Shown: one piece after another, positions 1-7,349 of the stretch
How the letters are laid out: each line of letters opens with the position of its first letter
How positions within the stretch are numbered: the stretch's first letter is position 1
Translations under genes and position numbers: made by a program
The notes under the pieces: model-generated
What the model saw: only the letters and a program-made list of their open reading frames with translations
What the model was told of the DNA's origin: nothing
Databases searched by the model: none
Assembly: GCA_002359055.1 (NCBI GenBank)
Contig: DEQC01000008.1
Coordinates: 31,826-63,050, forward strand
DNA length: 31,225 nucleotides
DNA from: Flavobacteriales bacterium UBA3376
GTDB lineage: Bacteria > Bacteroidota > Bacteroidia > Flavobacteriales > Weeksellaceae
Direction of reading: 5' to 3'

Positions 1-408
1 CCAACTGTGATTCTTGCAAACGATCCTAAATACGAAAGTATGGTTGAAGAAATTTTCGGGCCGATTTTAACTGTTTATGTTTATGATGAAAATAAATGGG
101 AAGAAACTTTAGAATTGGTTGATAATACTTCAGAATATGCTTTGACAGGAGCGATTTTTGGAAAAGATAGATATGCAGTTAACCAAGGAATCAAAGCTTT
201 GGAAAATGCAGCAGGTAATTTCTACATCAACGACAAACCAACTGGAGCTGTAGTAGGTCAACAACCATTCGGTGGTGCGAGAGCTTCAGGAACTAATGAC
301 AAAGCAGGTTCAGCAATGAATTTATTGCGTTGGGTTTCTGTTAGAACTGTTAAGGAGACTTTCTTGCCAGCCAAAGATTATAGATATCCGTTTTTAGCGA
401 AAGATTAA
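1..408 (+). CDS. pruA: L-glutamate gamma-semialdehyde (1-pyrroline-5-carboxylate) dehydrogenase, C-terminal part
   Basis: Partial gene: the reading frame is open from base 1, so the start lies outside the window and only about 135 C-terminal residues are seen. The family oxidises glutamate semialdehyde to glutamate with NAD+ in proline breakdown. The visible part has the aldehyde dehydrogenase EEIFGPIL segment, the GNFYINDKPTGAVVGQQPFGG stretch that is typical of P5C dehydrogenases, and the ASGTNDKAG end region. The catalytic cysteine would lie upstream and cannot be checked. The gene ends at a hairpin shared with the convergent mnhG. I am confident of the family; whether the full protein is monofunctional is not visible. 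Confidence 0.9.
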   Translation, partial: PTVILANDPKYESMVEEIFGPILTVYVYDENKWEETLELVDNTSEYALTGAIFGKDRYAVNQGIKALENAAGNFYINDKPTGAVVGQQPFGGARASGTNDKAGSAMNLLRWVSVRTVKETFLPAKDYRYPFLAKD

Positions 409-427
409 TTACTAATTATATCAAACT

Positions 428-457
428 AAACTGCCTCCAAGTTGAGGCAGTTTTTTT
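428..457. terminator. Bidirectional intrinsic terminator between pruA and mnhG
   Basis: A perfect stem (AAACTGCCTC at 428-437 pairing with GAGGCAGTTT at 444-453) has a 6-base loop and is followed by a T-run to 457. A-residues on the other side give the minus strand a short U-tract too. It lies between two convergent stop codons and can serve both transcripts. Confidence 0.85.
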
Positions 458-468
458 ATAAATAAGTT

Positions 469-843
469 TTAATGGTGATCTGTCTTTTTGTGATTTTCTT
501 TATGAATTTCTTTCATGAAATCGGTGTCTTTTAGTTCATCGATCACCGAGTCTTTCCAAAGTTCTATACCTCTTTTGTAAGCTGTTTTTGAAATCATAAA
601 TGCAGCCACTGGAGAAGTTATGTATAAGAAGAAAATAATCGAAATGATTTTGGTGGTAACTGAGAAATCGTAAAAATATATCATGGCAGCTATAAGAATA
701 AATCCTACGCCCATAGTACTCGCTTTTACAGTTACAGAAAGTCGAGTGTAGAAATCAGGCATACGGTATATACCAAGCGATGCAATCAATATAAAAATTG
801 CACCCAAAGTACATAAAACCATTATCAATATATCAGTCATCAT
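469..843 (-). CDS. mnhG: Na+/H+ antiporter subunit G (Mrp/Mnh)
   Basis: Small membrane subunit of the multisubunit monovalent cation/proton antiporter. The 124 residues start with a hydrophobic helix, then show the GIYRMPDFYTRLSVTVKAST segment that is diagnostic of MnhG/PhaG, two more helices, and a hydrophilic tail ending in KKTDHH. It is the last gene of mnhABCDEFG. Its start overlaps the mnhF stop by 4 bases (ATGA), which implies translational coupling. MnhG has no known catalytic residues of its own and is needed for complex assembly. The charged His/Lys-rich tail is a minor variation. Confidence 0.93.
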   Translation of the reverse strand: MMTDILIMVLCTLGAIFILIASLGIYRMPDFYTRLSVTVKASTMGVGFILIAAMIYFYDFSVTTKIISIIFFLYITSPVAAFMISKTAYKRGIELWKDSVIDELKDTDFMKEIHKENHKKTDHH

Positions 844-1118
844 TTCTTCTTGTTTTTGTTAGTTTGATCCAAATAATAAGCAAATGCAATCGTGCTCAAA
901 AACGCAACTACGGCTAAAACTGTAGCAACATCTAAAAAAATCGAGTCATTGTAATAGATGCTAAACACACCTATCAAACCAATACCAGAAGTAATGACCA
1001 AATCTGTAGAAATAACTCTATCATACATTTCCGGACCTTTTAAAAAGCGTAAGAAAATGATGAATAAAGAAACTGCTATTATTGGAGCAACTACATATAA
1101 TAAATAACTTTCTACCAT
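840..1118 (-). CDS. mnhF: Na+/H+ antiporter subunit F (Mrp/Mnh)
   Basis: A 92-residue integral membrane subunit with three predicted helices. The conserved part GPEMYDRVISTDLVITSGIGLIG contains the Asp (in DRV) that is typical of MnhF/PhaF. It lies 5 bases after mnhE and overlaps mnhG by 4 bases. The length matches the family (about 90-97 residues). The role is as a structural or functional part of the antiporter in the cytoplasmic membrane. Confidence 0.93.
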   Translation of the reverse strand: MVESYLLYVVAPIIAVSLFIIFLRFLKGPEMYDRVISTDLVITSGIGLIGVFSIYYNDSIFLDVATVLAVVAFLSTIAFAYYLDQTNKNKKK

Positions 1119-1123
1119 GAATT

Positions 1124-1609
1124 TTATCGAAATACTTCAATTAAACGTCTCTCAAGTCCATTTTTCATACGTTTAATGAACTTGTCTTTATCTTGTAAAT
1201 ACAAAGCGTGAATATAAACGGTTTTCTTGTCAGGACTAATTTTCAAAACCATAGTTCCTGGCGTTAGAGCTATGAAATTTGTAAGCATAGTAATTTCAAA
1301 GTCTGATTTCAGTTCATGTTTATATTCAATGATTCCCGGTTTCATCTTAAATTTGGGCAACATGATTTCGTAGGTCACTTCTATATTTGCTTTGATCATT
1401 TCATACAAAAAGAAAACAGCAAAACTCAAAACTCTTGGTGCTTTGTAGAAATAACCTTTATCTTCTTCCTTATCCGTTCTTCTTACCAATAGCCATAGAA
1501 TTCCAAAACCGATGACAAAACCAAATAAAAAGTTGGCATAATTCAATTGTCCGGTCAGAGCAATCCAAACTAAAGTAAGTAATATGTTAAGTAAAAAATT
1601 TTTAATCAT
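1124..1609 (-). CDS. mnhE: Na+/H+ antiporter subunit E (Mrp/Mnh)
   Basis: A 161-residue MnhE/PhaE-family protein. Hydrophobic N-terminal helices with NYANFLFGFVIG are followed by a soluble C-terminal domain carrying LTNFIALTPGTMVLKISPDKKTVYIHALY, the strongest family signature (the LTPGT motif). Its start overlaps the mnhD stop by 4 bases, so D and E are probably translationally coupled. The length is normal for the family. Confidence 0.94.
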   Translation of the reverse strand: MIKNFLLNILLTLVWIALTGQLNYANFLFGFVIGFGILWLLVRRTDKEEDKGYFYKAPRVLSFAVFFLYEMIKANIEVTYEIMLPKFKMKPGIIEYKHELKSDFEITMLTNFIALTPGTMVLKISPDKKTVYIHALYLQDKDKFIKRMKNGLERRLIEVFR

Positions 1610-3123
1610 CTTTCAAAAACTCCATTTAATACCGCATCTATGTAAAGACTTGGATTCATTAATTCTTTTGCCGTTTTTTCGGCCAAACTGTAAATTTCTT
1701 CAGCATTTAAACCTATGAATAAAGATATACAAGATAAAACCACTATTGGGCCAATCAAAGCTACTTTTTTGCTCAAACGCAAAGGTGCAAATCGATCGAT
1801 ATCTTCTGTCAATCGCTTAGGAGAATCCTTCCAAAACACTTCTGACCACATTTTTGCAATCACATATAAAGTTACAAAACTTGCAAAAATTATTGCACCT
1901 AATAATGCATATTGCTCTGCTTTTAATGACTCGCCAAACAGTTGAATCTTAGGCCAAAATCCTGACAAAGGAGGAATTCCAGCCAATGAAAACATAGCAA
2001 TTGCTATGATAAATGAGATTTTTGGATAATCTTTACCAAATCCTCCCAATCGAGTCATATCTATCGTATTTCTAATCTTATGCAAAATTCCAGTAATCAT
2101 CAATAAATTACTCTTAACAACTACATCGTGAATCAGGTAAAATATCACTCCCACAAAAGCTAATTCTGTGTACAATCCTAATCCTATGATCAAATATCCG
2201 ATATGACAAACTATCAAATAAGAAATCATTCGGCGAACACTTTTCTTATTGATCGTCCCTAAACCACCGGTCACTAAAGTCATTATTGCTAAAACAATGA
2301 ATACCGTTTTGATGAAATCATCGGGTTGAAAAATCAAAGTAAATGTTCGAATCAAAGCATAAACCCCCATTTTGGTCAACAAACCTCCAAATATTGCTGC
2401 AATCGCCGAAGGTGGTGTATGATAAGATGATGGAAGCCAAAAATACATTGGGAAAATTGCAGATTTTATACCAAATCCAGCCAAGAATAATAAGGCTGTA
2501 ACGGAAACTAAACCCTCATTTTCTACCTGATTGATTTTTATTGCTAAATCAGCCATATTCAAAGTTCCAGTGATACCATATAGTATCCCAATGGCTGTCA
2601 AAAATATTGTAGAAGCCAACATGTTTATACTTACATATTTGATAGCTCCTTCCATTTGCATTTTCTTTCCTCCTAAAGTCAATAAAACAAAGGATGAAAT
2701 AATTACAATTTCAAACCATACATACAAGTTAAATATATCGCCCGTTAAGAAAACTCCGAGTAATCCCATGACCAAAAAATGGAAATTCATGAAATAACCA
2801 AATCGAATACGACTTGTATTGATTGCAGCTGTAGAATAAATACCAACGGTCAAACTCACAATTGCAGTCAATAGCGTCATGATCGAACTCAAAGTGTCTG
2901 AAACGAATATAATTCCAAATGGAGCTTGCCAATCACCGACTTGAACGATGAGATAATTGTATTTATCAGTTGCATAAAACAATCGAATACAAAGTAGAAA
3001 AGCCAAAAAGTTTCCTACTACACTGATGATTTTTTGAAGTCTGATATGTTTTAAAGTGAACAACAATAAAATTGCTGTCAACAAATGCATTAAAATCGGC
3101 GCTAATATGAAATTTGTAATCAT
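1606..3123 (-). CDS. mnhD: Na+/H+ antiporter subunit D (Mrp/Mnh, NuoM/N-like)
   Basis: A 505-residue polytopic membrane protein of the proton-conducting transporter family, homologous to complex I subunits NuoM/NuoN. About 14 helices are expected. Visible key positions are the helix-5 glutamate E138 (in VWFEIV), K220 (in GFGIKSAIFPMYFWLP) and K251 (in GGLLTKMGVYALIRT), which match the ion-path residues of the family. With MnhA it forms the transport core. It overlaps mnhC and mnhE by 4 bases on each side. No truncation is seen. Confidence 0.96.
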   Translation of the reverse strand: MITNFILAPILMHLLTAILLLFTLKHIRLQKIISVVGNFLAFLLCIRLFYATDKYNYLIVQVGDWQAPFGIIFVSDTLSSIMTLLTAIVSLTVGIYSTAAINTSRIRFGYFMNFHFLVMGLLGVFLTGDIFNLYVWFEIVIISSFVLLTLGGKKMQMEGAIKYVSINMLASTIFLTAIGILYGITGTLNMADLAIKINQVENEGLVSVTALLFLAGFGIKSAIFPMYFWLPSSYHTPPSAIAAIFGGLLTKMGVYALIRTFTLIFQPDDFIKTVFIVLAIMTLVTGGLGTINKKSVRRMISYLIVCHIGYLIIGLGLYTELAFVGVIFYLIHDVVVKSNLLMITGILHKIRNTIDMTRLGGFGKDYPKISFIIAIAMFSLAGIPPLSGFWPKIQLFGESLKAEQYALLGAIIFASFVTLYVIAKMWSEVFWKDSPKRLTEDIDRFAPLRLSKKVALIGPIVVLSCISLFIGLNAEEIYSLAEKTAKELMNPSLYIDAVLNGVFER

Positions 3124-3473
3124 ATGTCTAAATCCTCAACGTTTAATGAATCTAAATCATCAGATCCAGTGGTTTCATATACTTTTTTCAATAAGATGAT
3201 CGCGAATGCAGTCAATGCAAAGCTGATGACAATTGCAGTCAATATCAAAGCTTGCGGCACTGGATCAGCATATATATCAGTAAATGTTGGCTCGGCTTCA
3301 TTGATAATCGGTGGTTTTCCACGGGTCAATCCACCGGTTAAAAATATCAACACGTTGACGCCATTCCCAATGAGAATTAAACCCAATAATAATTTAACCA
3401 TACTGCGCCTCAGCATGAGAAAAATCCCCGCTGAATACAATACGCCAACCAATAGTAATAACAATATCTCCAT
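3120..3473 (-). CDS. mnhC: Na+/H+ antiporter subunit C (Mrp/Mnh, NuoK-like)
   Basis: A 117-residue protein with three helices, homologous to NuoK. The segment SMVKLLLGLILIGNGVNVLIF and the DPVPQALILTAIVISFALTAF block are the family hallmarks. The middle loop has an acidic insert (NEAEPTFTDIYADP), as in other MnhC proteins. It starts 3 bases after the mnhB stop and overlaps mnhD by 4 bases. The acidic C-terminus (DDLDSLNVEDLDI) is cytoplasmic or periplasmic and of no known role. Confidence 0.95.
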   Translation of the reverse strand: MEILLLLLVGVLYSAGIFLMLRRSMVKLLLGLILIGNGVNVLIFLTGGLTRGKPPIINEAEPTFTDIYADPVPQALILTAIVISFALTAFAIILLKKVYETTGSDDLDSLNVEDLDI

Positions 3474-3476
3474 ATA

Positions 3477-3935
3477 TCAAACAGTCTCTCGAATTGTAAA
3501 TAAAATAGTTAATGTAACTCCAATTACCACGATGTAAACGCCTAAATCAAAAAATAAAGCAGTTCCAACTTTCCCTAAAACACTCACTGTTCCTTCTGTC
3601 CAAAGTCCTTTGAAAAAAGCTTGTCCACTTAAAACAGGTAAAAATGCACTGATTAATGAAAGGGATAAACCTACAGGAATTAGCATTCGGGGATGATATT
3701 TAAATAGCTTTAAAGTATTTTCAACCGAATGTGCAAATGAATGTAAAACAAATCCAATGGAAGCAATCAATCCTCCTACAAATCCTCCACCTGAAAGATT
3801 GTGACCTCTCAACAATACAAAAAGTGATGCCATCAATAACAATGGAATCAAATAATTTGTCGATGTTTTTAGAATAATTAAATCGATGTCGACTTTCTGA
3901 TTGTCTTTATCCTCTTTTTTAATCTGCTTCTTCAT
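3477..3935 (-). CDS. mnhB: Na+/H+ antiporter subunit B (Mrp/Mnh)
   Basis: A 152-residue MnhB-domain protein. A charged N-terminal tail (KKQIKKEDKDNQK) precedes four helices. The family motif LRGHNLSGGGFVGGLIAS is clear, as is the end region FFDLGVYIVVIGV. MnhB is a separate polypeptide here rather than fused to MnhA. Its start lies inside the end of mnhA (17-base overlap), which fixes the operon order A-B-C-D-E-F-G of the Gram-positive/Bacteroidota type. Confidence 0.94.
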   Translation of the reverse strand: MKKQIKKEDKDNQKVDIDLIILKTSTNYLIPLLLMASLFVLLRGHNLSGGGFVGGLIASIGFVLHSFAHSVENTLKLFKYHPRMLIPVGLSLSLISAFLPVLSGQAFFKGLWTEGTVSVLGKVGTALFFDLGVYIVVIGVTLTILFTIRETV

Positions 3936-6225
3936 GAATTCCTTTATATTTTAATAATCCAAATACTCCCATCGCTGCAATCGATAAAACAATAGACTCA
4001 ACCATGGTGTCTATTCCCCTAAAATCAACCAATATTACGTTTACTACGTTCTTTCCTTTGGCCAATACATACGCATTGTCTGCATAAAAGTGACTCAAAG
4101 TTTTGTCCGCCGGAAATAACAATGATTCCATAGCGATCAACATGATCAAAGTTCCAAAGCTTAGCGATATAATCGCATCTCTGCCGATGATCTTATTGTT
4201 CCTAAATGTTAAAAACGGTGGAAGTTTGTATAAAATCAATACGAATAAAACCACTGTCAATGTATCGATGGTAAATTGAGTCATGGCTAAATCTGGAGCT
4301 CCATACAATACGAAAATTAAACACATCGCAAATCCAATTATTCCCATACTCGCAACTGCAATTAGTTTTGAATTTGCTCGAATGGTAAAAAACACTGCAG
4401 TCACCATGATGATAAATATAATTAATTCATGTGTTTCAAATTGAGTGATGTTTCTAATTTCTAAATGAAAAGGTATGGTAGTGAAAAATCGATAACCAGT
4501 TAAAACAGTGATGAAAACTATAATAACCATCAGATAATTCCTCAAATAACCATTGTGCATCATTCGCGTATAGAAAAAAGCAAATCTTTTGATGCCCAAA
4601 GCAATAGTTTCTATGATTTGTTTAGGAGAAACTGATTCGAGTTTTTCTATGTTTTGTAAAATTGCTCTGATGTACCTATTAAATACAAATAAAATGATTC
4701 CAAGCCCTATGGTTATTAAACTCAAAATCAAAACTGTATTGAATCCATGCCAAACTTTTAGATATAAATCTGTAGTCGCTCCACTAATACTTACAAAAGT
4801 ATGTTTTAAAATTCCGTTATCAGCGATCGAAGGTTTCAACCCAAAAATTAAACTCAATGAACTCAAAATTACTATAGGAATCCACATGGGGAACTTAGGT
4901 TTGTGAACTTCCAATTGAGTGGTTGGAAGTTTACCTATAAAAGGTTTGATTCCAGCTAAAAATCCTGCACCTGCAATCAAAGCATTGGATCCAACAGCCA
5001 AAACAGTTACCCAAATCGACCAATGCGGTGAATTCAGAGTTGCTTCATAAATTAAATCTTTGCTCAAAAACCCAAAAGTTAAAGGAACGCCAGCACTCGA
5101 AAGCGCAGCTATCAATGAAGCAATCGCTACCACAGGCATGTATTTTCCAAGTCCCGAAATTTTGGACACATCTCTTGTATCGACCGCGTGTTGTATAACT
5201 CCTGCAGTTAAAAATAAAGCTGCTTTATAAAGGGCGTGAACCAAAATGAAAGTAACAGCTGCATAAATAGCAAACTCAGTTCCAATTCCTAATAAAAATA
5301 CTATAATTCCTAAGGCGGAAATCGTTGTATAAGCTAAAATAGCTTTTAAATCAGTTCTGAAAATACTATGAAAAGCACCATATGCCATAGTGATTCCTCC
5401 AACGATCATCAATGTTTGAGACCAAACCACTCCGTCATTTAAGATGGGTGAAAATCGAGCCAAAATATAAATTCCAGCTTTTACCATGGTTGCGGAATGC
5501 AGATATGCAGAAACTGGAGTAGGTGCGGCCATTGCTCCAGGCAACCAATAGTGAAATGGAAATTGAGCGGATTTAGTGAAAGCTCCAATGAATATAAAAA
5601 CTAAAATCGCAATGAATTGAGAGTTGTTTTGAATGAAATCAGTAGAGGATAATAATTCCTGAATTGAATAAGTTCCTGCGACATTTCCTATCAATAAAAA
5701 ACCGGTCAATAAGAAGAAACCCCCTAAACCAGTAATCAATAAAGCTCTTAGCGCACTGCTTCTCGATTCATCTTCTTGATTGTTAAATCCAATTAGAAAA
5801 AAGGATGAAATACTGGTCAACTCCCAAAAGACAAAAATCGAAATTAAGTTATCCGACAAGGTGAGCCCTAACATTGCACCCATGAATAAAGTCAAATAAC
5901 TAAAAAATCGATTGATATATTTTTCTTTTTTAAGATATTCAGACGAATAGAAGAAAATTAAAGCACCTATTCCTGTGATCAATAAAGCGAAAAGTAGCGA
6001 TAAACCATCCAATTTGAAATTCAAATTAATTCCCAACTGAGGAATCCAGTCGTATCGAATTAGAATTTCACCCTCGTTTTGTAAACGAAATAAATAATAC
6101 AAGAAATAGGAAAAAAGCCCTAAAGGAAATAATGCAAAAAGCTTGTAAAATTTAGGTGGAATTAATTTTCCTGAAAATAAAATCAAGAAAGCAATAATAA
6201 AAGTAATAACTAAAATATACGCCAT
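3919..6225 (-). CDS. mnhA: Na+/H+ antiporter subunit A (Mrp/Mnh, NuoL-like)
   Basis: First and largest gene of the operon; its 768 residues match stand-alone MnhA (about 770-800). Residues 1 to about 500 form the NuoL-like transporter domain with E135 (FWELTS), K218 (GAFTKSAQFPFHYWLPGA), H243 and K249 (LHSATMVKAG), all positions conserved for ion translocation. The C-terminal third, from about residue 580, carries the MnhA-specific extra helices with GAPDLAMTQFTIDTL and the end DTMVESIVLSIAAMGVFG. The complex exchanges cytoplasmic Na+ for protons and so supports salt and pH tolerance. A candidate promoter box lies 33-40 bases upstream of the start. Confidence 0.96.
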   Translation of the reverse strand: MAYILVITFIIAFLILFSGKLIPPKFYKLFALFPLGLFSYFLYYLFRLQNEGEILIRYDWIPQLGINLNFKLDGLSLLFALLITGIGALIFFYSSEYLKKEKYINRFFSYLTLFMGAMLGLTLSDNLISIFVFWELTSISSFFLIGFNNQEDESRSSALRALLITGLGGFFLLTGFLLIGNVAGTYSIQELLSSTDFIQNNSQFIAILVFIFIGAFTKSAQFPFHYWLPGAMAAPTPVSAYLHSATMVKAGIYILARFSPILNDGVVWSQTLMIVGGITMAYGAFHSIFRTDLKAILAYTTISALGIIVFLLGIGTEFAIYAAVTFILVHALYKAALFLTAGVIQHAVDTRDVSKISGLGKYMPVVAIASLIAALSSAGVPLTFGFLSKDLIYEATLNSPHWSIWVTVLAVGSNALIAGAGFLAGIKPFIGKLPTTQLEVHKPKFPMWIPIVILSSLSLIFGLKPSIADNGILKHTFVSISGATTDLYLKVWHGFNTVLILSLITIGLGIILFVFNRYIRAILQNIEKLESVSPKQIIETIALGIKRFAFFYTRMMHNGYLRNYLMVIIVFITVLTGYRFFTTIPFHLEIRNITQFETHELIIFIIMVTAVFFTIRANSKLIAVASMGIIGFAMCLIFVLYGAPDLAMTQFTIDTLTVVLFVLILYKLPPFLTFRNNKIIGRDAIISLSFGTLIMLIAMESLLFPADKTLSHFYADNAYVLAKGKNVVNVILVDFRGIDTMVESIVLSIAAMGVFGLLKYKGIHEEAD

Positions 6226-6257
6226 AAATTCTGTCTATTCCAAGGTGGCGTAAAATA

Positions 6258-6265
6258 CAAAAGTA
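6258..6265 (-). promoter_or_regulatory. Candidate -7 box (TACTTTTG) for the mnh operon
   Basis: On the minus strand the sequence reads TACTTTTG, an exact match to the Bacteroidota -7 consensus TAnnTTTG. It would give a leader of about 30 bases before mnhA. No good TTTG -33 element is present at the expected spacing, so the call rests on one box and position. Confidence 0.45.
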
Positions 6266-6365
6266 TTTTCTAAAATTATATAAAATTAACCCTGTATTTA
6301 GAAAAAAAATGAGATTTTAACGATAATATAATTAATAAAAATATAGGCTCATAAATATTATATAT

Positions 6366-6373
6366 TACATTTG
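6366..6373 (+). promoter_or_regulatory. Candidate -7 box (TACATTTG) for the CDF gene
   Basis: TACATTTG matches the Bacteroidota -7 consensus TAnnTTTG and lies 36 bases before the CDF start codon. The -33 partner is not recognisable in this AT-rich stretch. A second, weaker TTTG at 6401 is too close to the ATG to be preferred. Confidence 0.4.
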
Positions 6374-6409
6374 ATAAAAATTGAAATGTACCGATGAATA
6401 TTTGCTGAA

Positions 6410-7288
6410 ATGAAATCTAAAACCGCCATAAGAACGTCTTTTTTTAGCATTTTCGGAAATTTGTTGATGGTAATTATCAAATTTCTGGCAGGTTTTTTTG
6501 GAAATTCTTATGCATTAATTGCAGATGCAATTGAGTCTTCAGCTGATGTACTTTCATCGGTTTTAGTTTGGGTTGGATTGAAATATTCTTCCAAACCGCC
6601 CGACGAAAATCATCCGTATGGACATGGGAGATATGAAGTAATTTCAACTTTTGCAGTCATTGGTTTTTTGTTGATTTCAGCGACAGTAATTGCCATAGAA
6701 AGTATTAGAAACATTCAAACCCCTCATGAAACTCCAAAAGCTTTCACTCTTTATGTTTTGGCGGGAATCATCATTTTCAAAGAGTTTTCATTTCAATATG
6801 TTATCAGAAAAAGTAAGATTTCTAATAGTTCTTCTTTGAAAGCAGATGCATGGCATCATAGAAGTGATGCGATCACATCTGTTATGGCATTTATAGGAAT
6901 TTCTATTGCAATTCTATTGGGCGAAGGTTATGAATCAGCAGATGACTGGGCTGCTTTAATAGCTTCAGGGATTATTGCTTACAATGCCTTTAGAATATTT
7001 AGGCCAGTGTTAGGTGAAATTTCAGATGAACAATTGTACGATGAAATGATCGATGAAATTCGAGAGATTTCTTTAAATGTTCCAGGAGTGATTGCAACGG
7101 AAAAATGTCATGTGAGAAAGATGGGAATGACTTTTTATGTAGATTTACATATGGTCGTTTCTGGAGATATTTCAGTGAGAGAAGGTCATACAATTGCTCA
7201 TGATTTAAAGAATGAAATTCAAAAAAAGATTCCTGAGATTGCTGATGTTCTAGTGCACACAGAGCCAGATAGTGAGGCTTTAAGGTAG
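6410..7288 (+). CDS. Cation diffusion facilitator (CDF) family transporter
   Basis: A 292-residue divalent metal/proton antiporter of the cytoplasmic membrane (Zn2+, Fe2+, Mn2+ or Cd2+ export in the family). The transmembrane domain covers residues 1 to about 205; the C-terminal cytoplasmic dimerisation domain (about 210-290) has VPGVIATEKCHVRKMG and the end HDLKNEIQKKIPEIADVLVHTEP. In the transport site, helix 5 has H149 and D153 (HHRSD) as expected, while helix 2 has E42...D46 (ESSAD) where many members have His or Asp before the Asp. The metal therefore cannot be named. It diverges from mnhA, with about 184 bases for both promoters. FieF-like is the nearest familiar type. Confidence 0.93.
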   Translation: MKSKTAIRTSFFSIFGNLLMVIIKFLAGFFGNSYALIADAIESSADVLSSVLVWVGLKYSSKPPDENHPYGHGRYEVISTFAVIGFLLISATVIAIESIRNIQTPHETPKAFTLYVLAGIIIFKEFSFQYVIRKSKISNSSSLKADAWHHRSDAITSVMAFIGISIAILLGEGYESADDWAALIASGIIAYNAFRIFRPVLGEISDEQLYDEMIDEIREISLNVPGVIATEKCHVRKMGMTFYVDLHMVVSGDISVREGHTIAHDLKNEIQKKIPEIADVLVHTEPDSEALR

Positions 7289-7300
7289 AGTTCAATCAAA

Positions 7301-7328
7301 AAAAGTCCGCTATAGGCGCGGACTTTTT
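7301..7328. terminator. Bidirectional intrinsic terminator between CDF gene and E1 gene
   Basis: AAAAGTCCGC (7301-7310) pairs perfectly with GCGGACTTTT (7318-7327) around a 7-base loop, flanked by A-run and T-run. It lies between two convergent genes and can end both transcripts. Confidence 0.88.
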
Positions 7329-7349
7329 ATAATTATTTTGTGTATTTAT

